Assembly: GCF_003259315.1 (NCBI RefSeq)
Contig: NZ_QLLT01000001.1
Coordinates: 186,001 to 250,000 of the forward strand
Length of the DNA stretch: 64,000 nt
Direction: 5' to 3'
Source: Kitasatospora sp. SolWspMP-SS2h
Lineage (GTDB): Bacteria; Actinomycetota; Actinomycetes; Streptomycetales; Streptomycetaceae
The translations under genes and the position numbers were made by a program. Below the pieces are notes generated by a model. It saw only the letters and a program-made list of their open reading frames with translations. It was not told the DNA's origin and made no database searches. Shown here in pieces: positions 1 through 8,164 of the stretch (its first letter is position 1; the number at the start of each line of letters is the position of its first letter).

Positions 1-2
1 CG

Positions 3-191
3 CAACTACGCGTGCACCACGCACTGGTGCTGTTGGCCGAGGGCCACGACACCACGTACACCGCCCACGCCTGCGGCTGGGCCAACCCCAGCGGCTTCAT
101 CGCGGCGTTCACCGACCTCGTCGGCACGACCCCGGGCCGCTACCGGGCCGGCGGACACCCCGGACCGGGCCACACCCTCCGGAGGGCGTGA
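3..191 (+). CDS. AraC-family transcriptional regulator, C-terminal fragment
   Basis: The reading frame is open from the window edge to a TGA at 189-191 and gives 62 residues. It reads as the second helix-turn-helix of an AraC/XylS DNA-binding domain: a helix ending in AEG, then TAHACGWANPSGFIAAFTDL and the TTPGRYR tail. In the family the G(W/F)xxxSxFxxxFxxxxGxxPxxYR pattern is diagnostic; here Asn-Pro precedes the usual Ser. The N-terminal sensor domain and start lie outside the window, so the effector is unknown. The following genes are on the opposite strand and not obviously in its operon. Confidence 0.8.
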   Translation, partial: QLRVHHALVLLAEGHDTTYTAHACGWANPSGFIAAFTDLVGTTPGRYRAGGHPGPGHTLRRA

Positions 192-526
192 GCCACCCCG
201 CCCACCTACCGCCGCCCGACTACGCCCCGACCCCGACGACCCGCACGGGGAACTCGTCGGCCGAGTACCCCTCGCGGGTCAAGGCGGCGAATCCCTTGTG
301 GGGCTGCTCCGCGATGCGGCGCCGAATCCCGTCCACCAACCCCCCCTCCCGCGCCCTTACTTGACACCCAGGCATGCCACTCGTCTGTTCGCCAGGTGAA
401 TTCGACGACCCCGCATCCACCCCGGCCCCGCCATCGGCACCACCCCCGCCGTCACCGCCCCGGCCACCGCCCGGCGGGCGTCGGCCTCCACTCCCCCGTT
501 CCTACTCTCCGGTCCTCCCCCGGCCC
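192..526. other. Intergenic stretch with a possible short remnant ORF
   Basis: This 335-base gap holds one minus-strand ORF (220-420, up to 66 codons; an internal ATG would give about 51). Its C-terminal half (IRRRIAEQPHKGFAALTREG...) looks protein-like, but I do not recognise a family and it is too short for an enzyme domain. It could be the decayed end of a former gene. No convincing terminator or promoter was seen. Confidence 0.3.
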
Positions 527-877
527 TCACTCTCCGGGGTGCTGCACGAACACGTAGGTCTCCCGGTCGAGTTCGGTGACCTCCACGCAGAAGGCGGCGG
601 GCACCCGGACGTGCGCGCGCAGCAGTTCCGTCACCCGGGTGGTGAGCGTGCTCCGGGTCTCGGCGGTGCGACCGGCCAGGAGCTTGATCTCGACCAGCAC
701 CACCGCCTCCGTCGACGCACCGTCGCCCACCAGGTGCTGCGCGGCCTCCCGCACCAGCGTCTTGCAGTCCTCCACCCGGGTGTCGACGACGGCGGGAATC
801 AGCTGGTGCACCTCCTTGGCGAAGCCCGTGGCGTCGAAGTCCAGGCCCGGCGAGTGGTCGATCAGGATCTGCGGCAC
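527..877 (-). CDS. 5-carboxymethyl-2-hydroxymuconate isomerase-like tautomerase
   Basis: The 116-residue product begins MPQILIDHSPGLDFD and contains VGDG, a central VLVEIKLLAGRTAETRSTLT and a C-terminal VTELDRETYVF. This is the layout of the CHMI family in the tautomerase superfamily, about 115-125 residues. In that superfamily the Pro exposed after Met removal is the catalytic base; the GTG start at 877 places Pro at position 2 and so decides the start, although the frame stays open far upstream. CHMI acts in homoprotocatechuate degradation, but no other gene of that pathway is nearby, so the true substrate is unknown. Confidence 0.72.
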   Translation of the reverse strand: MPQILIDHSPGLDFDATGFAKEVHQLIPAVVDTRVEDCKTLVREAAQHLVGDGASTEAVVLVEIKLLAGRTAETRSTLTTRVTELLRAHVRVPAAFCVEVTELDRETYVFVQHPGE

Positions 878-988
878 GGCGGTCGCCCTTCCCGGACGGC
901 GGGCCGCACCGGGGCCTTCCCGGGTCTGCCGCGTCCGTGATCCAGAACATAGCCCCGCGGCGACACTCCCGGCGGGCATACTGGCGCA

Positions 989-2011
989 ATGCCCGACCGC
1001 CGCCCGCCCGATGCCGTCGAACCCCCGGACCCGTTCGAAGGTCTGGTCCTGGACGAGGAGTTCATCCGCTCCGCCACCGTGAGCGAGCCGTCCGCCCGGA
1101 CCAGGATGCTCACCGAGCGCTGGCGCCACGAGCCTCCGGTCGACCCGGGTGGCCGCCGCTGGTCCCAGGACGGCCCGGCCCGTGCCCGCCGCACCCGCCG
1201 CTCCGGCTCCGGACGGTTCGGCACCCGGTTCCGCACGCTCAGCCGGGGCGAGCGCTGGACGGCGGTGCTCGGTGTGCTGATCGTCCTCCTCGTGGCCGGC
1301 GGGCTGCTGTTCGGCCCGAACCGGGCGCACACCCCGCAGGTGGCGTCCCCGGGCACCCGCCCTGGCAGTCCCCGTCCCACCGCCGACCAGGCACTTCCCG
1401 GCGGCGGGACGTTCGCCGGCAGCAAGTGCGGGCAGCACGGCTACCACCACTTCCCGACCACCGCCGACGCACTCCCCGCCGGGGAGTCCGCCGGGAAGCC
1501 CACCGGTCCCTGGCTGCGCTTCACCTCCTACGGCTACCAGCGGCCGGACGCCGACCGGCCCGGCGAGTTCGTCTTCGACCTGGAACTCGGCTCCGGCTCG
1601 GACGCCCCGCTGGCGCTCGCCGCCCCGCTGGGCAGCGCGGGCGTCGCGGTCGAGATCGAGGGCCCGAACGGGGTGGTGGCCGCCGCCCACGGGCTGCCCA
1701 CCACGGTGGACGGCGCCGCGCACACTCCCGACGGCCGGGGCTGGCTGATCACCGACGGCGGCGCGACCGCCCACGTGGTGCTGCCCGCCGCGGCGCTGTG
1801 CCCCGGCGTCGACGCACCGGCGCTGGCCGCCGGGCTGACCCCGCGGACCGACGCCGACCAGAACGTCACCGGCCCCGCCCCCTACACCCTGACCCTGTCG
1901 GCGGCCGATCCGGAGATCGCCGAACTGCGCCGCCCGCTGGGGACGCGGTCCGGTGGCGAGGTGCTGGTGGCCACCAACCAGTTGCTACCGGCGGTGGCGA
2001 AGCCGGTCTGA
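989..2011 (+). CDS. Single-pass membrane protein of a Streptomyces-specific type
   Basis: 340 residues. The N-terminus is an acidic segment DPFEGLVLDEEFIRSA followed by PSARTRML and RW, then a basic stretch rich in Arg, then one membrane helix (about residues 90-108, LGVLIVLLVAGGLLFG) and an external domain of about 230 residues. The cytoplasmic motif resembles, from memory, the start of the SCO2583/SCO2584-type membrane proteins linked to spore-wall synthesis in Streptomyces; that link is tentative. The external domain (residues 130-330) is beta-rich with Cys near SKCGQHGYHHFP and AALCPG, which could form a disulfide. It stands alone between genes of opposite orientation. Confidence 0.55.
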   Translation: MPDRRPPDAVEPPDPFEGLVLDEEFIRSATVSEPSARTRMLTERWRHEPPVDPGGRRWSQDGPARARRTRRSGSGRFGTRFRTLSRGERWTAVLGVLIVLLVAGGLLFGPNRAHTPQVASPGTRPGSPRPTADQALPGGGTFAGSKCGQHGYHHFPTTADALPAGESAGKPTGPWLRFTSYGYQRPDADRPGEFVFDLELGSGSDAPLALAAPLGSAGVAVEIEGPNGVVAAAHGLPTTVDGAAHTPDGRGWLITDGGATAHVVLPAAALCPGVDAPALAAGLTPRTDADQNVTGPAPYTLTLSAADPEIAELRRPLGTRSGGEVLVATNQLLPAVAKPV

Positions 2012-2305
2012 CAGGGCGGGCGAGTCCGAGGGGAAGTCCGCCCGGCCGCGGCTGCCGCCGCACGCGAGGAAGTCGTACGGCACGCAGCCGTGGCCGGTCC
2101 TGGTGTCGAGCGCCGCGACGGCGGCCTCGGCGGCCGGGTCCTGGGCCCGCGCCGGTTCCTCGATCCGCCCGGGCGGCGGTTCACCCTCTCTCCAGTTGTC
2201 AAGGAGCTGCCCACCCGGGGTGGTCTCCGCACCCGGCCCCGACCAGCGCCGCCGCCCCCGCCCGCGGCCGTACCGGCACCGACGCCACGGCTCAGGGCCG
2301 AACCG

Positions 2306-3721
2306 TCATGGTCGACCCAGCAGTTGGGTACCGGCGGTGCTCTCCGTCCGGGCGGTGAAGAACTCGGCGAATCCCCTCACGAACTCCTCCTCGGTGATCT
2401 GTCCGTCCCCGTCGGCGTCCAGTTGGCGGAAGCCGTGGGTCAGTTCGGCGGGATGGACCCGGGAGCCGCCGAACAGGGTGCGGTACTCCTCGGCGTCCAG
2501 CAGGCCGCTGTGGTCGAGGTCGGCGGCGCGGAACATGGCGCGGACGGCGACGTGCAGTCCCTGGTCCAGGTAGTCCGGGTCCCGGTCGATGCCGGCGAGC
2601 ATCGCGGTGACGAACTCCTCGCAGGAGATCTCGCCGTTGCCGTCGGCGTCCATGGTGGCCAGCAGGTGGTGCCACCAGGTGTCGAAGGCGGCGTACACGG
2701 CGGACTCACCGGCCTGGTCGAGCTCCAGCGGCCAGCAGATGTTGTGGGCCATCGCCTGGAAGTCGGCCGAGGTCAGCCGTCCGTCCCCGGTCTGGTCCAT
2801 CACCTGGCGGTAGAACGCGGCCATCCGGGCCGGCCGGTTGTCCCGGCGCGGGGTGCGCGCCGGGCGCGGTGCCCCGGCCTGCTGTGGTCGGGCCCGACCG
2901 CCGTCCGACAGCGTGCGGTAGCGCAACCGGTCCGGCAGTTGGAGCGCCACCGCCCGGGCGCCGCGGTGGACGACCCAGGAGAGCACGGCGGCGCCCCGGC
3001 TGCGCGGCAGGCCGAACTTGGCGCGGAACTCCGGTGGCAGGTCGGCCAGGGTGAGCGTGGTCAGGAAGCGGGCGACGAGTCTGCGCAGCAGCGGCCAGGC
3101 GGGGCGGAGTCGGCCGAGGCGGCGCGGGGCCGGTGCGCGGGTCAGGACGGTGTACAGCATGTCCTGGGCCGCTTCGGTGAACTCCAGGGTGTCCCGGATG
3201 GTGGCGCTGATGTAGCCGGGCACGTCGGCGGCGGTGGGCGGGAACAGTTCGTCGGGGAGTTCGAAGGCTTCGCAGACCGTGCGGAACTCCCGGTAGAGCC
3301 GGTCCAGTTGGGCGGGGCGCAGCGGGCGCCCGGCGAGCGCGTGGAGGGCGGTCATCGCCTCGTACAGCGTCACCAGCACCCAGACCCGAACGGCGGGGTC
3401 GAGCGCGGTGTAGGGACGGCCCCGGTCGTCGACGCCGGCGATCCGGCGGTGGCTCCGGGCGAGTCGTCGGACCTCTAGGTGCAGGACTTCCCGGTCGGAG
3501 GAGAACAGGCGTCGGCCGCTGTCCATGGTGTGCTCGATCCGCCGCCACGGGTGGCTGCGGTAGGTCGACAGTTGGCTGACCCCGGCGGCGACCGCCGGGT
3601 GCGCGTTCTGCAGCACCAGCAGCCGCCAGGCGACCAGGGCGATCCGCTGTTCGCCCAGGGTGCGGCGGAGCATCGAGCCTGCTCCCGGTCCGCCGGTGCC
3701 CGTCCGCGTGCGTTCCGTCAT
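2306..3721 (-). CDS. DUF2236/MpaB-like oxygenase domain fused to four EF-hands
   Basis: 471 residues from ATG 3721, which is preceded by GGGGGAG. Residues about 25-250 match the ER-bound oxygenase MpaB / rubber-oxygenase family (DUF2236): LQNAHPAVAAGV, a following Arg-rich helix, HRRIAGVDDRGRPYTALDP and WVLVTLYEA. The usual WVHAT motif reads WVLVT, so one conserved His is missing. The C-terminal third carries four EF-hand loops at about 309-321 (DQTGDGRLTSADF), 358-370 (DADGNGEISCEEF), 401-413 (DLDHSGLLDAEEY) and 435-447 (DADGDGQITEEEF), all with good calcium-ligand spacing and resembling calerythrin-type proteins. A calcium-responsive enzyme is an inference. No signal peptide or membrane helix is evident. 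Confidence 0.75.
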   Translation of the reverse strand: MTERTRTGTGGPGAGSMLRRTLGEQRIALVAWRLLVLQNAHPAVAAGVSQLSTYRSHPWRRIEHTMDSGRRLFSSDREVLHLEVRRLARSHRRIAGVDDRGRPYTALDPAVRVWVLVTLYEAMTALHALAGRPLRPAQLDRLYREFRTVCEAFELPDELFPPTAADVPGYISATIRDTLEFTEAAQDMLYTVLTRAPAPRRLGRLRPAWPLLRRLVARFLTTLTLADLPPEFRAKFGLPRSRGAAVLSWVVHRGARAVALQLPDRLRYRTLSDGGRARPQQAGAPRPARTPRRDNRPARMAAFYRQVMDQTGDGRLTSADFQAMAHNICWPLELDQAGESAVYAAFDTWWHHLLATMDADGNGEISCEEFVTAMLAGIDRDPDYLDQGLHVAVRAMFRAADLDHSGLLDAEEYRTLFGGSRVHPAELTHGFRQLDADGDGQITEEEFVRGFAEFFTARTESTAGTQLLGRP

Positions 3722-3934
3722 GGTCTGCTCCCCCCTGGGCTTTTTGGCCCGATCCGCACCGCTCCGTCCCGGTCTTGTCGGCAACCCTAGGGTCCGTGGA
3801 GACGGGACCTCGGCGCCGCGGTGGCCAAACCACCCGCCGGAGCGAATTTTTGTGCGATTCTTCGCTCGCGCGAGTGGGGTGTGATCAACCGGAGTTGACG
3901 TTCTCCCGGGGGGCGCACCAGCGGCGGGCACCCG

Positions 3935-4786
3935 TCAGTCCCACCAGAAGGACCACTGCGCGGCTCCGACCAGCCCGGGCGCGTACTCGGTGAGCGTGCC
4001 CGCGCCCTGGAAGATGTTGTCGGGGCAGAACGCCAGGTGCTCGGCGGCGATCCGCAGCGCGCTCCGCTCGTCGCCGGGCGGGGCGGCCACGCTCAACTCC
4101 AGCTCCGCGAAGCCGACCTGGACCAGCCGGGTGCCGTAGCGGCGCTCCCAGTCCAGCAGGACGGCGGACACCTTGGCGATGTCGTCCTCGTGGTTGACCG
4201 GGCCCGTCCAGCCGCAGGCGGTCAGCGCCTCCGCCCCGCTCGCCGCGGCGACCAGGCCGATTCGCAGGTGCCCGTTGCCCGCGAGCAGTTCCCGGGCGAG
4301 CGCGCGGGCCGCCCCGTCGGGGTCGCCGGCCCGCTCGGCCGCGGGCGCGGTGCCGGGCCAGCCGTCGAGGAACGGGGCGACGGACCGCCCCAGTTCGGAC
4401 ATCTCGTCCGGGTCGAGCGGCTCGCCGTCGGAGTCCACGACCGTGGAGTACTCCCAGCCGGTGCGCAGCAGCGCGGCCGGGTCGTACCAGTCGGGTTCGC
4501 TGGCGGAGACGGTGTCGAGCTCGCCCGTCGCCCAGGGCCGGAACTCCTCGTCCCCGACCCGCAGCGGCGCGAGCAGCAGCGGCCACAGCCCGCTGCGCGG
4601 GTGCTCCCGGTGGAGCTCTTCCCACAGCCCGAGCGGTGCCGGTCCGTCGCTCAGCCAGAGCACCGGCGCCGCTTCCTCCCCTCCCGGCCGGGGGCTGACC
4701 AGGCGTCCGGCGGGCAGCAGTCCGGCGACGGTACTCGGGTCCCCACTGGGCAGCAGACGGCGCAGATCGTGCTCGGCATCGGTCAT
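3935..4786 (-). CDS. DUF4253 domain protein
   Basis: 283 residues. The C-terminal half (about 170-283) carries the DUF4253 signature: CGWTGPVNHEDDIAKVSAVL, WERRYGTRLVQVGF, EHLAFCPDNI and the closing QWSFWWD. The N-terminal half is a variable domain rich in Trp, Pro and acidic residues. No signal peptide or membrane segment is seen, so it is probably cytoplasmic. The family has no assigned reaction and is common in Streptomyces, often as several paralogs. Its start lies 9 bases after the stop of the GNAT gene on the same strand, so the two are probably co-transcribed. Confidence 0.85.
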   Translation of the reverse strand: MTDAEHDLRRLLPSGDPSTVAGLLPAGRLVSPRPGGEEAAPVLWLSDGPAPLGLWEELHREHPRSGLWPLLLAPLRVGDEEFRPWATGELDTVSASEPDWYDPAALLRTGWEYSTVVDSDGEPLDPDEMSELGRSVAPFLDGWPGTAPAAERAGDPDGAARALARELLAGNGHLRIGLVAAASGAEALTACGWTGPVNHEDDIAKVSAVLLDWERRYGTRLVQVGFAELELSVAAPPGDERSALRIAAEHLAFCPDNIFQGAGTLTEYAPGLVGAAQWSFWWD

Positions 4787-4795
4787 GCGAACACG

Positions 4796-5638
4796 CTAGC
4801 GACCACGGGTGACAGGTCCCGGCACCGCGCTCGGGCGGGACCCGTCCTCCCGTCGGTGCACCGCCGCCGCGTCGGCCCCGCGCTGCGCCGCCGCGCCGAG
4901 GAACCGGTGGTCGAGGCCGAGCCGCCGGTAGAGCCCGATCGCCGCCGCGTTCCAGTCGTCCACCATCAGCGCCGCGCGCGGCGACCGCGCCAGGATCCCG
5001 CCGAGCACCAGTCGGCAGGCCGCCGCCGCGTGCCCGCGTCCGCGCCCGTGCACGGGGTCGCTGACCACGCCGGCGAGCAGGCCGACCGTCGGGGCGGGCC
5101 ACGCGTCGGCGGCGAGCGCCGTGAGCCGTCCGGCCTCGTCGCGGACGCCCGCCCAGGCGCGAGCGCCCGGCCGGTGCGGGTGGGCGTAGGAGGCCGGGAA
5201 GTGGCGGTCGATCAGCTCGGCGGCCTCGTCCCACTCGTCGGGAGCCAGCCAGTACGCGCCACCCCCGCCATCCGACGCCCCGGTGCCGAGCGGTGGAGTG
5301 CCGGTCCCGTCGCGCTGCATCCAGCCGAACCGCCCGCTCGACTCCAGCCCGCCGTGGCGCGCGCAGAGTTCCGCGAGCAGCTCGGCGTCCCCGAACGGGC
5401 GGTAGCCCGGGCCGACCAGGGCCATTACCTCGTCCAGCAGCGGCAGCAGTTCGGCGACGGGCCCGCGGACGGCGATCCGGTCGCGTCCGGAGAGCGCGGG
5501 CGCGGCGACGGCGACGGCCCGGCCGGAGGCGGAGGTCCAGGCCCGGGCGCCGCCGGTGAGTCCCTGCGAGGCCCAGACCAGCACGCTGTCGTCGCCGGTG
5601 GCGGTGCGGAGTCGCTCCTCCGTGGTCAGTTCGAGCAC
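4796..5638 (-). CDS. GNAT family N-acetyltransferase
   Basis: 280 residues from a GTG start. The C-terminal half has the GNAT core: LAGVVSDPVHGRGRGHAAAACRLV gives the beta4-alpha3 acetyl-CoA pyrophosphate loop (R/Q-x-x-G-x-G/A as GRGRGHA), followed by ALMVDDWNAAAIGLYRRLGL, the alpha4 helix that ends most GNATs. The N-terminal half resembles a second, degenerate GNAT domain, as in two-domain family members. The substrate cannot be told. It is immediately upstream of the DUF4253 gene and may share its transcript. Confidence 0.75.
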   Translation of the reverse strand: MLELTTEERLRTATGDDSVLVWASQGLTGGARAWTSASGRAVAVAAPALSGRDRIAVRGPVAELLPLLDEVMALVGPGYRPFGDAELLAELCARHGGLESSGRFGWMQRDGTGTPPLGTGASDGGGGAYWLAPDEWDEAAELIDRHFPASYAHPHRPGARAWAGVRDEAGRLTALAADAWPAPTVGLLAGVVSDPVHGRGRGHAAAACRLVLGGILARSPRAALMVDDWNAAAIGLYRRLGLDHRFLGAAAQRGADAAAVHRREDGSRPSAVPGPVTRGR

Positions 5639-5968
5639 GGAGCCATTCTGCGCCGCGCGGTCCGTCCGCCCAGCCCCGGGGTGGCGGCGCCGCGTCCGCC
5701 CCGGTCAGGGGAGTCCGGTCCTCCTCCGGCAGTGCGTCCGCCGGCCATCACCGCCACATGTGACATACCACCCGCCCCCTGTCGAGGCGTCGCCGTCAGG
5801 CTGACATACAGTCAGCCTCTCCTCCCCCTGCCGGGTCCGGAGGGGAGGAGTGGACGCGGAGCCGGGTTTTCATTACGGTCTGGCATCGAACCCGTCTTCG
5901 GATGATAACTCGAACGAAGCGCGAAGCGCGAAGAGTTCGCCCGGCAGAACCGGAAGAAGGAACCTCGG
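5639..5968. promoter_or_regulatory. Divergent intergenic region with two adjacent hairpins
   Basis: Between the GNAT gene (minus) and the NlpC/P60 gene (plus). Two perfect inverted repeats follow each other: AGGCTGAC/GTCAGCCT with a 5-base loop at 5798-5818, and TCCTCCCC/GGGGAGGA at 5820-5849 enclosing a smaller CCGG/CCGG dyad. They lie 119-171 bases before the hydrolase start, in its probable leader or promoter. I tried to match the actinobacterial ydaO (c-di-AMP) riboswitch, which often precedes cell-wall hydrolase genes in Streptomyces, and could not. Confidence 0.5.
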
Positions 5969-7015
5969 ATGGCCTCCCACCGCCGCCCCAAGCAGCCGAG
6001 CCGAGCGCGGGTGACCGTGCTCACGGGTGCCGCCGCGACCGTGGTCGCCCTCTCGGCCCAGGCCGGGGCGCACGCGGCGCCCGCCCAGCCGTCCAAGGAC
6101 GAGGTGAAGGCCCAGGTCGACAAGCTCACCGGCGAGATGGAACAGGCCACCGAGAAGTACAACGGGGCCAAGGAGCGGGCCGACCAGCTGCGCCAGCAGG
6201 CCGGCCAGTTGCAGGACCAGGTGGCCCGCAGCCAGGAGCAGCTGACCGAGCTGGCCTCGGGGCTGGCCGAGGTGGCGGCCGACGAGTACCGGCAGGGCGG
6301 CGTCGACCCGTCGATGCAGCTGATGCTCTCCGCGGACCCGGACCAGTACCTCACCAAGGCGTCCTCCTTCAACCAGGCCGCCGGCACCCAGAGCGAGATC
6401 CTCAAGGCGCTCAAGGACCAGCAGCGCCGCCTGGACCAGCAGAAGCAGGAGACCTCGTCGATCCTGGCCGAGCTGGACACCGAGACCAGGACGCTGAACG
6501 ACACCAAGAGCGAGGTGCAGTCCAAGCTCGCCGAGTCGCAGCGGCTGCTCAACCAGCTCAGCGCCGCCGACCGGGCGGCGATCCTCGCGGACAACGGGGG
6601 CACCGCCTCGCGCGGCGCCGACCGGTTGGACGTCGCCGACCTGCCCAGGGCTTCCAGCGGTGCCGCCCAGTCCGCCGTGACCACCGCGCTCGCCCAGCGG
6701 GGCAAGCCGTACGTCTGGGGCGCCGTGGGGCCGGGCAGCTTCGACTGCTCCGGGCTGATGGTGTACGCGTACGCCCAGGCCGGCGTGCACCTGCCGCGCA
6801 CCTCGCAGGAGCAGGCGCACGCGGGCAGCAGCGTGGGCCGCGACTGGCACGACGCCCAGCCCGGCGACCTGGTGGTCTACAACGTGCACGGCGCCCAGGA
6901 CCACGTCGCCATGTACATCGGCAACGGCATGGTGGTGCACGCGCCGAAGCCCGGCGCCCCGGTCCGCACCATGGCGGTCGACGCGCTGAGCATCAGCACC
7001 ATCCGCCGGATCTGA
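5969..7015 (+). CDS. Secreted NlpC/P60 peptidoglycan endopeptidase with coiled coil
   Basis: 348 residues. An N-terminal signal peptide (basic start, hydrophobic TVLTGAAATVVALSAQAG, cleavage near AHAAP) is followed by a long Gln/Glu/Lys-rich coiled coil (about 40-210) and an NlpC/P60 (C40) domain (about 225-348). The catalytic Cys is in FDCSGLM, near residue 259, and the His in DHVAMYIG; a third polar residue would be the His in MVVHAPKPG. This matches RipA/SwlA-type hydrolases that cut stem peptides between D-Glu and the diamino acid. RBS GAAGAAGGAA lies just before ATG 5969. A strong hairpin follows the stop. Confidence 0.9.
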   Translation: MASHRRPKQPSRARVTVLTGAAATVVALSAQAGAHAAPAQPSKDEVKAQVDKLTGEMEQATEKYNGAKERADQLRQQAGQLQDQVARSQEQLTELASGLAEVAADEYRQGGVDPSMQLMLSADPDQYLTKASSFNQAAGTQSEILKALKDQQRRLDQQKQETSSILAELDTETRTLNDTKSEVQSKLAESQRLLNQLSAADRAAILADNGGTASRGADRLDVADLPRASSGAAQSAVTTALAQRGKPYVWGAVGPGSFDCSGLMVYAYAQAGVHLPRTSQEQAHAGSSVGRDWHDAQPGDLVVYNVHGAQDHVAMYIGNGMVVHAPKPGAPVRTMAVDALSISTIRRI

Positions 7016-7035
7016 CCGGCCCCCGCATCCACCGA

Positions 7036-7068
7036 CGTCCGGCCGCCCGGCTCCCGGGCGGCCGGACG
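7036..7068. terminator. Strong terminator hairpin
   Basis: Perfect 15-bp stem (7036-7050 with 7054-7068) and a 3-base CTC loop, between the convergent NlpC/P60 and EamA genes. It has no U-tract, as is usual in Streptomyces. It can serve both strands. Confidence 0.85.
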
Positions 7069-7111
7069 CGTTCGACGGGCATGGGCGTTCGACGGCCGCC
7101 CAGGACCGTCC

Positions 7112-8083
7112 TCACCGTCCGGGCGGCCCGGGCCGCCCACCGGCCGTACGGCGGTCGGGCAGCTGGCCGGCCACGATCGACGCCAGCGCCAGCGCGAAGC
7201 CCAGCAGCTGCACCGGCCCGAGCGTCTGGTCCAGCAGCAGTGCGCCGAGCACCGCCGCGACCAGCGGCGACAGCAGGTTCAGCACCGCGACGCCGGTGAC
7301 CGGGAGGCTGCCGATGCCCTGGAACCAGAGGGCGTACGCGAGCAGTCCGCCGACCAGGCCCAGCCAGAGGTAGCCGAGCGCGGCCCGGCCGTCGACCGCC
7401 GGGGGCGCGCCCTCGATCAGGAAGGTGGTGGGCAGCAGGAGCAGGCCGCCGGCGGTGAGCTGCCAGCCGGTCAGCGCGAGCGGGCCGACGCCTTCGGGGC
7501 GGCCCCAGCGCTTGGTGAGCGTGACGCCGAGTGCCATGGTGGCGGCGCCGCCCAGCCCGGCGGCCACGCCGACGGCGTCCAGCCCCGCGCTCGGTCCGAT
7601 CACCACCAGCCCGACCCCGGCCACGCCGACCAGTCCCCAGCCCAGCCGCCGGGCGGACAGCCGCTGGCGCAGCACCGGGACGGCGAGCAGGGCGACGGCC
7701 ATCGGCTGGGCGGCGCCGAGGGTGGCGGCCACGCCGCCGGGGAGGCGTTCGGCGGCGGTGAACAGCAGCGGCAGGAACAGGCCGATGTTCAGCACGCCGA
7801 GCACGGCGGCCTTGCCCCACCAGCTGCCGCGCGGCAGGGTCCGGGTGACGGCCAGGGCGATCAGTCCGGCGGGCAGGGCGCGCAGCAGGGCGGCGGACAT
7901 CGGGTGGCCGGGGGGCAGCAGTTCGGTGGTGACCACGTAGGTGGTGCCCCAGACCGTCGGGGCGAGCGCGGTGAGCGCGGTGCGGGGCAGGGTGCCGAGA
8001 CCGGCGCGGCGGGGCGGACCCGGGGACGGGGCGCGGGTGTCGAGCGGGCTGACGGTGGGGGTGGGGCCGGGGTTCGCTCTCAT
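7112..8083 (-). CDS. EamA/DMT-superfamily transporter
   Basis: 323 residues with about ten hydrophobic segments in two repeats of five, typical of the drug/metabolite transporter (RhaT/EamA) superfamily. The first EamA repeat contains PTVWGTTYVVTTELLPPGHP and LGAAQPMAVALLAVPVL; the second contains LLSPLVAAVLGALLLDQTLGP, the usual signature near the end. An export function for a small metabolite or amino acid is likely but the substrate is unknown. It is transcribed away from the LysR gene, with a symmetric operator-like repeat in the gap, so LysR control is likely. Confidence 0.88.
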   Translation of the reverse strand: MRANPGPTPTVSPLDTRAPSPGPPRRAGLGTLPRTALTALAPTVWGTTYVVTTELLPPGHPMSAALLRALPAGLIALAVTRTLPRGSWWGKAAVLGVLNIGLFLPLLFTAAERLPGGVAATLGAAQPMAVALLAVPVLRQRLSARRLGWGLVGVAGVGLVVIGPSAGLDAVGVAAGLGGAATMALGVTLTKRWGRPEGVGPLALTGWQLTAGGLLLLPTTFLIEGAPPAVDGRAALGYLWLGLVGGLLAYALWFQGIGSLPVTGVAVLNLLSPLVAAVLGALLLDQTLGPVQLLGFALALASIVAGQLPDRRTAGGRPGPPGR

Positions 8084-8106
8084 GGGCAGCAGTCTGGTTC
8101 CGGTCC

Positions 8107-8145
8107 GATCGATGAGTCCAACACATGTTTGTCAGCTCATCGATC
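8107..8145. promoter_or_regulatory. Inverted repeat, likely LysR operator
   Basis: GATCGATGAG (8107-8116) and CTCATCGATC (8136-8145) form a perfect 10-bp inverted repeat with a 19-base spacer. It sits 23 bases before the EamA start and 19 bases before the LysR start, where a LysR-type regulator of a divergent pair normally binds. The spacer itself is A/T-richer and contains ACATGT. Confidence 0.6.
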
Positions 8146-8164
8146 TCGTTCCATGATGGATCGC

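Noticed and set aside
2090..3478. Long plus-strand open frame opposite the MpaB/EF-hand gene
   Set aside because: It is antisense to a gene with clear domains and has typical Gly/Arg/Val shadow composition of high-GC DNA. The same holds for many other long frames here.
5639..5968. ydaO/c-di-AMP riboswitch before the NlpC/P60 gene
   Set aside because: Expected conserved pieces were not found; only two simple inverted repeats.
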